From positions 62,001 through 126,000 of the forward strand of contig CAZYUA010000003.1 of assembly GCA_964650525.1 (NCBI GenBank): 64,000 nt of DNA, in the 5' to 3' direction. Source of the stretch: UBA1413 sp964650525. GTDB lineage: Bacteria; Bacteroidota; Bacteroidia; Bacteroidales; Prolixibacteraceae. Both the position numbers and the translations under genes were made by a program. This document shows positions 24,660 through 32,580 of this stretch, in pieces. The stretch's first letter is position 1, and the number at the start of each line of letters is the position of its first letter. Under the pieces are notes generated by a model. The model did not search any database. It saw nothing but the letters and a program-made list of their open reading frames with translations, and was not told the DNA's origin.

Positions 24660-26336
24660 CTAATCTTTAGGAACTTTCATGCCGGGGAACCGGCTGGCCC
24701 ATTCTCCCCAGAATGCCTTTACTTCAGATTTCATTTCCTTATGGAGAATCAGAATGCCAATCAGGTTGGGAATGGCCATCAGGGCAATGGTGATACCGGA
24801 GAAGGTCCAGAGAATGGTGGTGTCGGTAAAGGAGGCCAGGAAAAAACCAATAACGAAAACGATCCTGAACCAGAAGACGCCCTTGACTCCGAATAAGAAA
24901 GTGACAGCCCTGTCGCCGTAGTAAGACCAGCTGATGGCTGTGGAAAAGGCGAAGAGGAAGAGCCCCAGGGCGACGATGTAACTGCCGTATTTTCCGAACC
25001 AGCTGCGGTTAAAGGCCTGCACGGTAAGAGGCGCACTATGGAGCAGCGATTTTCCCGTCAGATAGGTTCCACTCCCGGTCATTTTTCCATTTTCGATTTG
25101 CAGGCCCCCGTCGTATGGTTTTCCGTCGAAGTAGACCATGACTTCTTCGGCAACCGACCGGGCATGCAGAATGGTGGGCGGGTTTGTCATACGACCGTTT
25201 TTCACTTCGAGGGACCCGGAAAAGAGGGGAAGGCCATTTTTGGTCCGAAGGAAGTGGTACAAGGCCCGTACATCTTCGGGGTTCTGTTCACTATACGTAT
25301 CAGCCATAAAATAGGTGTCGGCATACTGGAATTTGTTATCGAATTTTTCATCCCAGACACCCGACGACAGCAAGACCATGCCGGTAAGCATACAGATGAT
25401 GATGGTGTCGATGAAGGGTTCCAGGATGGCGACCAGGCCTTCGGAAACCGGTTCATGAGCCCGGGCTGCAGCGTGAGCAATAGGAGCAGAACCCTGACCT
25501 GCCTCATTGGAAAAGAGCCCCCTGTTGACGCCCCGGTTAAAAGCATAAGCCAACCCGGCCCCCAGGAATCCTCCCGTGGCAGCCGTACCGGTAAACACAT
25601 CCCGGAACATGGCAATGAACGAGGGGATGATATTATCATAATTGTAGACGATCACTGCCATAGCCCCCAGAAAGTAGACGATCGCCATAAAAGGGACCAG
25701 CCGGCTGGTCACACTGGCAATCCGTTTGATCCCGCCAAGAATAACCGCTGCCAGCAAAACCGACAGGAAGGCTCCCGTAATCCAGTGACTGAGCCCAAAC
25801 GTCGAATAGAAGGAGTTGGAAATGCTGTTAATCTGGGGAAGACTACCGGTGCCGAAGGAAGAAAAGACCGTGGCTACCGCAAAAATCACAGCCAGCCATT
25901 TCATGTTCAGGCGGTTTTTCATGTAATACATGGGGCCTCCGGCAATGGTACCGTCGCTGGTGATCTCCCGGTACTTATGCGACAGGGTAACCTCTACAAA
26001 CTTGGTGCACATTCCCAGAGCAGCAGTAACCATCATCCAGAACAGGGCCGCCGGCCCCCCGAGATGAATAGCCAGGGCCACACCCGCAATATTTCCGGTT
26101 CCTACCGTTCCCGAAAGCGCTGTTGCCAAGGCCTGAAAATGGGAGGTGTCTCCCACATCTCCCTTTTTGTCAAACTTACCCCGAAGAATAAACAAGGCCT
26201 GCCTGAAATACCGGAACTGAGGGAACTTAAGATACAAGGTGAAGAATATTCCCGTTCCCAGGAGTAAAAACACAAACCACTGCGATCCCCCGATGTAACC
26301 GTCGATCCTGCCCAAAAAATCATTTAACGCATGCAT
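24660..26336 (-). CDS. Sodium:alanine/glycine symporter (AGCS family) with an extracytoplasmic insert
   Basis: A 558-residue transporter, about 100 residues longer than usual for this family. Diagnostic segments: ALSGTVGTGNIAGVALAIHLGGPAALFWM, then AGGPMYYMKN, and NRGVNRGLFSNEAGQGSAPIAHAAA. The extra length lies after the helix ending TGMVLLSSGVWD (about residue 325) and before LTVQAFNRSWFGKYG (about 435). That block has no membrane helix and contains two similar short units, SLEVKNGRMT and GLQIENGKMT. Substrate is presumably alanine or glycine with sodium. The gene has a promoter core about 175 bases upstream, so a long untranslated leader is expected (26337-26510). Confidence 0.93.
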   Translation of the reverse strand: MHALNDFLGRIDGYIGGSQWFVFLLLGTGIFFTLYLKFPQFRYFRQALFILRGKFDKKGDVGDTSHFQALATALSGTVGTGNIAGVALAIHLGGPAALFWMMVTAALGMCTKFVEVTLSHKYREITSDGTIAGGPMYYMKNRLNMKWLAVIFAVATVFSSFGTGSLPQINSISNSFYSTFGLSHWITGAFLSVLLAAVILGGIKRIASVTSRLVPFMAIVYFLGAMAVIVYNYDNIIPSFIAMFRDVFTGTAATGGFLGAGLAYAFNRGVNRGLFSNEAGQGSAPIAHAAARAHEPVSEGLVAILEPFIDTIIICMLTGMVLLSSGVWDEKFDNKFQYADTYFMADTYSEQNPEDVRALYHFLRTKNGLPLFSGSLEVKNGRMTNPPTILHARSVAEEVMVYFDGKPYDGGLQIENGKMTGSGTYLTGKSLLHSAPLTVQAFNRSWFGKYGSYIVALGLFLFAFSTAISWSYYGDRAVTFLFGVKGVFWFRIVFVIGFFLASFTDTTILWTFSGITIALMAIPNLIGILILHKEMKSEVKAFWGEWASRFPGMKVPKD

Positions 26337-26510
26337 CAGTTCTGATTTTCGACATTAAGGCAATAAAAATAACATTCTGCAGGGAATCCGGGAACTATTT
26401 GTTCCGGAATAGGTTTTTCTTTTGAAAAATGAGTCCCGGAGGATCGTTTTCAGGTTTTGCCAAAGCTGGTTCTGCAGCTACCCGGCCCGCCAACTTCAAC
26501 CGTCATGCAT
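26337..26510 (-). promoter_or_regulatory. Long 5' leader of the symporter gene
   Basis: Between the TACCTTTG core (26518-26511) and the ATG at 26336 lie about 170 untranslated bases. They contain a bulged hairpin, TCCGGGAAC (26387-26395) with GTTCCGGA (26401-26408) around a 5-base loop, followed toward the gene by a T-rich stretch. I do not recognise a known riboswitch; glycine riboswitches often precede this transporter family, but I do not find their core sequences here. Confidence 0.4.
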
Positions 26511-26518
26511 CAAAGGTA
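26511..26518 (-). promoter_or_regulatory. Promoter core TACCTTTG for the symporter gene
   Basis: A perfect TAnnTTTG element on the minus strand, about 175 bases upstream of the symporter start. No TTTG at the expected -33 position. Confidence 0.5.
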
Positions 26519-26650
26519 TACCCTGCAGGCAAGTTCAGGACCCTTTTTCAGCCTTCGGAATCGGGGAATAGCATCCCCGGGCTTCTCCCCGATTGATCAA
26601 CTGGCAACGTTCTGGTCGCCATGCTCTTGAAAGTTGAGTCGCACAAATAA

Positions 26651-26677
26651 AATAAGCCCGGCCTTGCCGGGCTTATT
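26651..26677 (-). terminator. Perfect 12-bp stem terminator
   Basis: AATAAGCCCGGC (26651-26662) and GCCGGGCTTATT (26666-26677) pair perfectly around CTT; one more A-T pair extends the stem. Read on the minus strand it is followed by TTATTTTATTTG, a better U-rich tail than on the plus strand. Both neighbouring protein genes point away from it, so it terminates something transcribed inside the intergenic region. Confidence 0.75.
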
Positions 26678-26778
26678 TAAAAGGGGAAAGCAATAATGGA
26701 CGCTTTTTTGAAGATGATTGATGATTTACAAACCCCTAAACACAAAACCAATCATAAAGAGAAGATGCTTTCCCCAGT
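26651..26778 (-). ncRNA. Candidate structured small RNA (6S/Bacteroidales-1-like in plan)
   Basis: Read on the minus strand from about 26778, the sequence folds into a rod. GGGGAAAGCA (26775-26766) pairs with TGCTTTCCCC (26692-26683) over 10 perfect base pairs. Inside, ATGATTG (near 26755-26749) pairs with CAATCAT (about 26720-26714). Between the stems are two unpaired, asymmetric strands, and the terminator hairpin follows directly. A promoter-like TAAATTTC at 26793-26786 places the 5' end at the base of the first stem. A closing stem, a central bubble, a distal stem and a terminator are the plan of 6S RNA, but at about 128 nt it is shorter than E. coli 6S (184 nt). Identity is inference; the structure and terminator are visible. 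Confidence 0.5.
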
Positions 26779-26785
26779 ATTAAAA

Positions 26786-26793
26786 GAAATTTA
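26786..26793 (-). promoter_or_regulatory. Probable promoter core TAAATTTC for the small RNA
   Basis: Seven of eight bases match TAnnTTTG. The predicted start, about 7 bases downstream, coincides with the base of the first RNA stem. Confidence 0.4.
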
Positions 26794-26962
26794 ATTATTA
26801 ATACAATACGAATCCTTTCGAAAATCATGCCAATAAAACAGCCTGTTCATAGTCAAACAATTGCCCTCCTGTTGAAAGACCGAATCTTCCCAAAATGAGA
26901 ATTATCTTGCCAGAATGGTATTATCGCGCGGCCAAGGCGAATAATAAATTAAGGAACCAGGC

Positions 26963-26970
26963 TATCTTTG
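26963..26970 (+). promoter_or_regulatory. Promoter core TATCTTTG for rlmD
   Basis: A perfect TAnnTTTG element 19 bases before the ATG at 26990, followed by an A-rich leader typical of Bacteroidota start regions. Confidence 0.6.
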
Positions 26971-26989
26971 CCTTCAAAGGTAAATAAAA

Positions 26990-28423
26990 ATGGGGAGGAA
27001 TCACAACAAACCCTTGTACGAAAATGTAACCATCACGGATATCGGGTCTGAGGGGAAATCGCTGGCACGGATTGGCGACAAGGTGGTATTCACCACCCGG
27101 GCAGTACCCGGCGATGTGGTGGATCTTCAGGTCATCAGAAAAAGGAGCCGGTACGAAGAGGCCGTAGTGTTGCGGTATCACCGGCTTTCTAAAGACAGGG
27201 AAGATCCTGCCTGCAGCCATTTTGGATTGTGCGGCGGCTGCAGCTGGCAGAATCTCCCCTACCCTCTGCAGCTGGAATTCAAGCAAAGGCAGGTGGCAGA
27301 CCAGCTAAAAAGAATCGGAAAACTGACTCTCCCCGGAATTGATCCCATCATGGGATCGCCCTCCATTTTTCATTACCGGAATAAGCTGGAGTTTTCCTTT
27401 TCCAACAACCGCTGGCTGTCTCAGGAGGAGATGATGCAACAGGAGATCCTGGAGAAGGATGCTTTGGGGTTTCATGTACCGGGGAGGTATGATAAGATTT
27501 TCCAGGTTGACAAATGCTGGCTTCAAGCTGAACCGTCGAACGAAATACGGAATTTTATTTATGAATATGCCATCCGGAATCACCTGGACTTTTTCGACAT
27601 CAGGGAACAGCGGGGATTTTTAAGAACGATGGTTATCAGGAACTCTTCGCTGAAGGATGTCATGGTCATCCTCTCCTTTTTCCATGAGGACCAGACTGCC
27701 CGTGAAGCCTTGCTTGGAGCCGTGAAGGTACAGTTCCCCGGGATTACCTCCCTGATGTACCTGATCAATTCCAAGGGGAACGATACCATAACCGATCAGG
27801 AAATCCTCCTTTTCAGCGGGAAGCCCACCATCACCGAAGAAATGGAAGGGATCCGATACCGGATTGGTCCCAAGAGTTTTTTTCAGACCAACGGTCAGCA
27901 GGCTCTGGAACTTTACCGCAAGGTCCGGGAGTTTGCTTCCCTGCAAGGGGATGAAACGGTGTACGATTTGTATTGCGGAACAGGAACCATTACAAATTTC
28001 CTGGCCGGATCGTGCCGAAAGATCATCGGCATTGAATCGGTGCCGGAGGCAATCAGGGATGCGGTTGAAAATTCCGCTTTCAACAACATTTCCAACACCC
28101 AATTTGTGGCAGGAGATATCAAAGAGGTTTTACGGCGCGATTTTTTCGTGAAACACGGATTTCCCCGGGTAATCATTACCGATCCACCCCGTTCCGGGAT
28201 GCACGGCGAAGTGGTTGAATCCATTCTGGAGGCAGCCCCTGAAAAGGTGGTGTATGTGAGTTGCAATCCTGCGACACAAGCCCGCGACCTGGCCTTGATG
28301 TCCGGTGCCTACGACATTGTCAGGGTTCAGCCTGTCGACATGTTTCCGCATACGCACCATGTCGAAAATATTGTTTTGATGAGAAGAAGGATCCCTCAAA
28401 ACTCCGGACCGGGAACTTGTTAA
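26990..28423 (+). CDS. rlmD: 23S rRNA (uracil-5-)-methyltransferase RlmD
   Basis: A 477-residue RumA-family enzyme. An N-terminal TRAM domain (about 10-62; ITDIGSEGKSLARI, AVPGDVVDLQVI) is followed by an iron-sulfur cluster motif (ACSHFGLCGGCSWQ, with a further Cys in DKCWLQ). The SAM-binding domain follows, with YDLYCGTGTITNFLA. DPPRSGMH and VYVSCNPATQARDL carry the catalytic Cys. Expected to methylate a uridine of 23S rRNA (U1939 in E. coli numbering); RlmC-type or dual specificity cannot be excluded. The stop overlaps the convergent DUF3127 stop by 4 bases. Confidence 0.93.
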   Translation: MGRNHNKPLYENVTITDIGSEGKSLARIGDKVVFTTRAVPGDVVDLQVIRKRSRYEEAVVLRYHRLSKDREDPACSHFGLCGGCSWQNLPYPLQLEFKQRQVADQLKRIGKLTLPGIDPIMGSPSIFHYRNKLEFSFSNNRWLSQEEMMQQEILEKDALGFHVPGRYDKIFQVDKCWLQAEPSNEIRNFIYEYAIRNHLDFFDIREQRGFLRTMVIRNSSLKDVMVILSFFHEDQTAREALLGAVKVQFPGITSLMYLINSKGNDTITDQEILLFSGKPTITEEMEGIRYRIGPKSFFQTNGQQALELYRKVREFASLQGDETVYDLYCGTGTITNFLAGSCRKIIGIESVPEAIRDAVENSAFNNISNTQFVAGDIKEVLRRDFFVKHGFPRVIITDPPRSGMHGEVVESILEAAPEKVVYVSCNPATQARDLALMSGAYDIVRVQPVDMFPHTHHVENIVLMRRRIPQNSGPGTC

Positions 28424-28788
28424 AACGGCAAATCACCTGCTTCCCCGTCTGCTGGTTCAGGGGGTACGTCGGCTTCCGTCAGGGGAGGCAACACAGTACC
28501 GGAACTTTTGGGGGCTGCCGGGTCAATTTTCCAGGCACTAAGGGTGTGATACCATTTGTTATTAAATTCCCTCGATTCGATATCGAACGACACTTCCAGG
28601 ACTTCCCCTTCTGAGAAATCGGATAAAAGGGAGAGTTTATCGTTAAAAAGGGTAAAACAGACTTTCCTGGAGTACTGTTCCAAAGTTTCAACAACGAATT
28701 CCTGTTTTTTCCAGGGGTTGCCGGTTCGTCCCACTCCCGATTCGACCTGCAGGATCCTGACCAGTTTTGCTTTGATACTTAAACTCAT
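28420..28788 (-). CDS. DUF3127 protein with an SSB-like C-terminal tip
   Basis: A 122-residue protein. Residues 1-95 match DUF3127 (KAKLVRILQVESGVGRTG, WKKQEFVVETLEQYSRKVCF, ESREFNNKWYHTLSAWKI), a predicted OB-fold related to single-stranded DNA-binding domains. A Pro/Glu-rich linker then leads to the ending DGEAGDLPF. That terminus resembles the acidic tip of SSB proteins; the true ssb in this window ends in EEDLPF. By analogy the tail may dock on the same genome-maintenance partners; this is inference. It overlaps the rlmD end tail to tail by 4 bases. Confidence 0.85.
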   Translation of the reverse strand: MSLSIKAKLVRILQVESGVGRTGNPWKKQEFVVETLEQYSRKVCFTLFNDKLSLLSDFSEGEVLEVSFDIESREFNNKWYHTLSAWKIDPAAPKSSGTVLPPLTEADVPPEPADGEAGDLPF

Positions 28789-28916
28789 GGATCGATCAGA
28801 TAAAAGGTTAAAACCTCAGATGACTTGGAATAAAACCAACCGTAAGTTCACGGGAGGCACTTTCCGCCTGTGAACCTACGGGTTGAACAAACACACAGCC
28901 TGATGGGAACAGGGTA

Positions 28917-29636
28917 CTACTTACCCTCTTCCTTCGCAACAATTTCCAACAACTCGACATCGAAGATCAGGGCAGCATTGGGGCCTATTTCGCCGCCGGC
29001 TCCTCTGTCGCCATAACCCAGGCTGGCAGGTATATAAACTTTCCATTTGGAACCTACAGGCATCAGTTGCAGTACTTCCACCCATCCCGGGATGACGCCA
29101 CCGACCGGAAATTCCGCTGGTTCCCCCCGATCGACGGAACTGTCAAAAACCTTACCGTCAATCAGAGTGCCATGGTAATGGACTCTCACCACGTCATCGG
29201 CTGTGGGTTTCAGACCGGTACCTTCCTTGATGATCTCATACTGCAAACCTGAAGCGGTGGTTGTAACCCCTTCTCTGGCTTTGTTCTTCTCCAGAAAGGC
29301 ATTCCCTTCCTCCAAATTTTTCTGGGAAAGCTTATCTCCCATTTTCTGGAAGAAGCCAGAGACTACCTCATTGGCCTCCGTGGGAGACATCAGGGTGGAA
29401 TCGCCCCGCAAAAACATACGGAATGATTCAGCCAGGAGGTCCACATTGATCTGGTCACCCCCGGGAACCTGGTCCAGGCTCATTTTGTTCTGCTGTCCGA
29501 TAAGCACCCCAAGTGCGTAACTGGTGGAATCAGCAGCCGTCTTCAGGTTGGCTTTTTTACCCAGACCATTATTCTGACAACTGGTAGCCACAAAAGAAAT
29601 TACGGCAAGAAAAAGAAAGAACGATTTAATTCTCAT
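28917..29636 (-). CDS. FKBP-type peptidyl-prolyl isomerase lipoprotein
   Basis: A 239-residue exported isomerase. Residues 1-19 are a signal peptide with a lipobox (FVATSC, lipidated Cys20). Residues about 30-120 are the helical dimerisation region of FkpA/Mip proteins (YALGVLIGQQ, FLEKNKAREGVTTTASGLQY). Residues about 125-235 are the FKBP domain with VHYHGTLIDGKVFDSSVDRG, VIPGWVEVLQLMPVGSKW and IPASLGYGDRGAGGEIGPNA. It should assist periplasmic or outer-membrane protein folding. A near-consensus promoter TATCTTCG lies at 29689-29682. Length is typical. Confidence 0.95.
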   Translation of the reverse strand: MRIKSFFLFLAVISFVATSCQNNGLGKKANLKTAADSTSYALGVLIGQQNKMSLDQVPGGDQINVDLLAESFRMFLRGDSTLMSPTEANEVVSGFFQKMGDKLSQKNLEEGNAFLEKNKAREGVTTTASGLQYEIIKEGTGLKPTADDVVRVHYHGTLIDGKVFDSSVDRGEPAEFPVGGVIPGWVEVLQLMPVGSKWKVYIPASLGYGDRGAGGEIGPNAALIFDVELLEIVAKEEGK

Positions 29637-29717
29637 TGCAACAAAAAGTTTTACAATTAATATAAGGTTTAAAAGAAACCGCGAAGATAACGGATTTTTA
29701 GATTGGTATGCAGAAAT

Positions 29718-30386
29718 TTACTTTTTAAATCCCCTCAGCATCTCCCTTTTCCCTTTGGGTCCGGGCAGTCTTTCCACCTGAAACCCTGCCTCTGCCAGGG
29801 CTCTCCTGACAGCACCCTTGGCACTATAGGTAACGATAACCCCGCCGGGAGCCATTTGAACAAACAGTTTCATGAAAAGCTGTGTGTTCCACATTTCGGG
29901 TTGTTTGTCGGGAGCAAAGGCATCAAAATAGACGACCTGGCATAGCGGCAAATCTTCCAGGTGGTATGTAGTAAAATCCTCGTGAATTTTTAAAAGGGTA
30001 AACCAGGGGTGGATAGAGGTCGGATGGCCCCAGGGCGCCCTGTGGATTTTGCGGAACCAGGTCGCAGCCATTTCACCCAGCAGTCCAGGATAATTCAGCT
30101 GCTCAATAATTTCAGGCGACAAAGGAACCTTTTCCAGGGTAAAATAGCGGGTTAGCCGGGTCATTTGTGCAGCACGGAGGGCGGTAAGCACGCAGTTCAG
30201 ACCGGTTCCGAAGCCGACTTCAAGGACATGAACCGGAGTACCGGCCCCTGAAAGATATCCGTTCTCCAGAAAAACCAGCTCCGATTCTGCCACGGCCCCG
30301 TGCCTGGAGTGATAGGTTTCATCCAGTTCCCGGATGTACAGGGTATCAGATCCGTCCTCCGTTCTCAAAAGGGATGGAATAAACAT
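29718..30386 (-). CDS. mnmD: tRNA 5-methylaminomethyl-2-thiouridine methyltransferase MnmD
   Basis: A 222-residue SAM-dependent methyltransferase. ETYHSRHGAVAESELVFLENGY is the conserved opening; VLEVGFGTGLNC is the SAM-binding motif I; VVYFDAFAPDKQPEMWN and GGVIVTYSAKGAVRRALAEAGF are MnmD signatures. It catalyses the last methylation of mnm5s2U at the tRNA wobble position. Only the methyltransferase domain is present; the FAD oxidase half found in MnmC of gammaproteobacteria is absent, as is normal outside that group. It is divergent from the YciO-type gene. Confidence 0.92.
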   Translation of the reverse strand: MFIPSLLRTEDGSDTLYIRELDETYHSRHGAVAESELVFLENGYLSGAGTPVHVLEVGFGTGLNCVLTALRAAQMTRLTRYFTLEKVPLSPEIIEQLNYPGLLGEMAATWFRKIHRAPWGHPTSIHPWFTLLKIHEDFTTYHLEDLPLCQVVYFDAFAPDKQPEMWNTQLFMKLFVQMAPGGVIVTYSAKGAVRRALAEAGFQVERLPGPKGKREMLRGFKK

Positions 30387-30422
30387 GGTATATCAGTTGT
30401 TTCGGGGTTAAAACTAAAAGTA

Positions 30423-30430
30423 TATCTTTA
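30423..30430 (+). promoter_or_regulatory. Promoter-like TATCTTTA for the YciO-type gene
   Basis: Seven of eight bases match TAnnTTTG, 23 bases before the ATG at 30454. Confidence 0.4.
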
Positions 30431-30453
30431 GCCGCCAAACTTTCTGCAGAAAA

Positions 30454-31068
30454 ATGTTAATCAGATTGTACAACGAAAATCCAAACCCCCGGGATATACG
30501 GAAAATTGCTGAAGTTCTCCGCGACGGGGGGCTTATTATTTATCCCACGGATACAGTGTACGGAATGGGCTGCGATATCACCAACACCCGCGCGGTCGAA
30601 AAAGTGGCCCGCATCAAGGGCATAGATGTCCGGAAAGCCAATTTCTCGTTTATCTGCAGTGACCTGAGCCACCTTTCCCTCTATACAAGACCGATTTCAA
30701 ACTCTGTTTTCAAGGTCATCCGGAAGAATGTTCCGGGCCCCTTTACGTTTATTCTCGAGGCCAACAATCAGGTGCCAAAGTACTTCCAGGGAAGGAAGAA
30801 AACTGTCGGGATCCGTATTCCCGACAACAACATCATCCGTGAGATTGTCAGGGAACTTGGGAATCCCATTGTTTCAACCTCTATTCACGACGAGGACGAG
30901 GTTCTGGAATACTCCATTGAGCCAGAGCTGATCCATGAAAAATACGGCGAGCTGGCCGACCTGGTCATTGACGGAGGAACAGGAGCCATTGTCCCGTCGA
31001 CCATCGTTGATTTTATCGGGGAAGAACCACTGATTGTCAGACAAGGGAAAGGGGATCTGCTGATTTAA
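30454..31068 (+). CDS. YrdC-domain protein, YciO/TsaC type
   Basis: A 204-residue single-domain YrdC/Sua5-fold protein. GGLIIYPTDTVYGMGCDI is the nucleotide/bicarbonate-site signature, followed by ANFSFICSDLSHLS and VPGPFTFILEA. KKTVGIRIPDNNI and IVSTSIHDEDEV complete the fold. The sequence aligns best in my judgement with YciO-like members. Annotation pipelines call these L-threonylcarbamoyladenylate synthase, the enzyme that starts t6A tRNA modification; whether the YciO branch carries that main activity is less certain. No other t6A gene is visible nearby. It is convergent with trkH. Confidence 0.85.
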   Translation: MLIRLYNENPNPRDIRKIAEVLRDGGLIIYPTDTVYGMGCDITNTRAVEKVARIKGIDVRKANFSFICSDLSHLSLYTRPISNSVFKVIRKNVPGPFTFILEANNQVPKYFQGRKKTVGIRIPDNNIIREIVRELGNPIVSTSIHDEDEVLEYSIEPELIHEKYGELADLVIDGGTGAIVPSTIVDFIGEEPLIVRQGKGDLLI

Positions 31069-31113
31069 TCAGCCTTTGGTTCAGGAAAGGCCTTCGGGGC
31101 CGGGGGGCACCGG

Positions 31114-32559
31114 TCACTCCCTCCAGTAAGAAGGAGTCAGGATCACCAGCATGGTAAAAAACTCCAGTCGTCCAAGCAGCATAAGGAAAGAGAGAAAGAT
31201 CTTTCCGATATCATGGATATGCGAATAGGTATGAGCAGGGCCTACGGCTCCCAGTCCGGGACCGATGTTCGCCAGGCAGGCAGCCACTGCACCGATAGCT
31301 GTCTGAAAATCAGGCTCAAAAACCATCATTACCAGACTGCTGATTGCAAAAATCAAAATATAAAAGGCAAAAAAAGCAAGAATGTTGGTCACAATTCTCT
31401 GGTCTACCAGCCGTTTGTTGAATCGTACCTGGATCAGGGCACTGGGGTGGATGATTTTGCGCAATTCGTACCAGCTGTTTTTCAAAAGGATGACAATCCG
31501 TATGATTTTCATACCACCGCCGGTAGAACCCGCCATTCCTCCGAAAAAGTAAAGACCGAACACAGGCAGGATCAGGAGTGCAGGCCAGGTGGAAAAATCG
31601 CTGCTTACATAACCGGTAGTAGAGATAAGAGAGACTACCGTAAAGAGACTTTCTTCGAAAGCTTTGCCGGCAGGCATGGCTGAAGTGACCAGCAATCCTC
31701 CAAATATCAGCACCGTGAAAAAAAAGATGAAAAAAAGGTAATACCGATATTCCTCATTTTGCCACAATTTGGTAAAGTTTCCTTTTATGATAAAGAAAAA
31801 CAGGGAAAAACTGGTTCCGGCAATGATCATAAAAAAGATAGTCACATAGTGGATATACGAGGAGTTCCAGTAAGCCAGTCCTGCCTGTTTGGTGGAAAAA
31901 CCGCTGGAGGCCATCGTTGACAGGGCATGGCACAGGCTGTCGAAGAGTGTCATACCACCGATTTTCAGCAACATCGCAGCAAGTACAGTGAGTATAAAAT
32001 AGATCCCCCAGATTTGGCGGGCAGTATTTTGAATTCTTTCGTTCACCCTGTCGTGGGTGGGGCCTGGCACTTCCGCGTCAAAAAGCTGCATGCCTCCGAT
32101 GCCGAACTGTTTCAGGAAGGAGAGGGTGAGCAGGATGATTCCGATGCCACCCAGCCATTGGGTCAAAGCCCGCCAGAACAGCATTCCTTTCGACTGACGC
32201 TCGATATCGTCAAGGACGGTGGAACCGGTGGTAGTAAAGCCGGACACAGATTCAAAGAAAGCATCGACCACGCCGGGGATTTCACGGCTGATCAGGAAGG
32301 GTAAAGAACCCAGCAGGGAGACCACAATCCAGACCAGGGATACCACCAGGAATCCTTCACGGCGCGTAAGGTTGGCAGGTGATTGCGGAAGGAGAATCAG
32401 GAGCGGGGCTCCCACCAGAAAGCAGATTCCGGCAGACAGGGCGAAAGCCGGTAAATCCCTTCCATCGCTCACCCATCCCACTCCCAGGCTTAGAAGCATG
32501 GCAATACCTTCCAAAATACACAAAAGGCCTACCACACGGAACACAAGTTTGAAATTCAT
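31114..32559 (-). CDS. trkH: TrkH-family potassium uptake membrane subunit (copy 1)
   Basis: A 481-residue SKT-superfamily transporter subunit with four membrane-pore-membrane repeats. The pore loops that form the filter are visible: SGFTTTGSTVL, TMASSGFSTKQ, SLISTTGYVSSDF and ACLANIGPGLGAVGP, each with its filter Gly. GGMAGSTGGGMKIIRI marks the gate-proximal third repeat. The gene lies 21 bases downstream of a second trkH and is the last of the trkA-trkH-trkH operon. It pairs with TrkA as the regulatory ring. Having two TrkH copies with one TrkA is a little unusual (see findings). Confidence 0.94.
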   Translation of the reverse strand: MNFKLVFRVVGLLCILEGIAMLLSLGVGWVSDGRDLPAFALSAGICFLVGAPLLILLPQSPANLTRREGFLVVSLVWIVVSLLGSLPFLISREIPGVVDAFFESVSGFTTTGSTVLDDIERQSKGMLFWRALTQWLGGIGIILLTLSFLKQFGIGGMQLFDAEVPGPTHDRVNERIQNTARQIWGIYFILTVLAAMLLKIGGMTLFDSLCHALSTMASSGFSTKQAGLAYWNSSYIHYVTIFFMIIAGTSFSLFFFIIKGNFTKLWQNEEYRYYLFFIFFFTVLIFGGLLVTSAMPAGKAFEESLFTVVSLISTTGYVSSDFSTWPALLILPVFGLYFFGGMAGSTGGGMKIIRIVILLKNSWYELRKIIHPSALIQVRFNKRLVDQRIVTNILAFFAFYILIFAISSLVMMVFEPDFQTAIGAVAACLANIGPGLGAVGPAHTYSHIHDIGKIFLSFLMLLGRLEFFTMLVILTPSYWRE

Positions 32560-32580
32560 CCTGAGAGATCAATGTACTGT

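Noticed and set aside
25038..26267. Plus-strand frame of 409 codons opposite the symporter gene
   Set aside because: Antisense of a clearly recognised AGCS transporter; its translation is Gly/His/Arg-rich with no domain.
26521..26650. Possible SRP (4.5S) RNA upstream of the terminator
   Set aside because: The conserved SRP Alu/S-domain sequence with the GGAAG...AGCA internal loop is absent on both strands.
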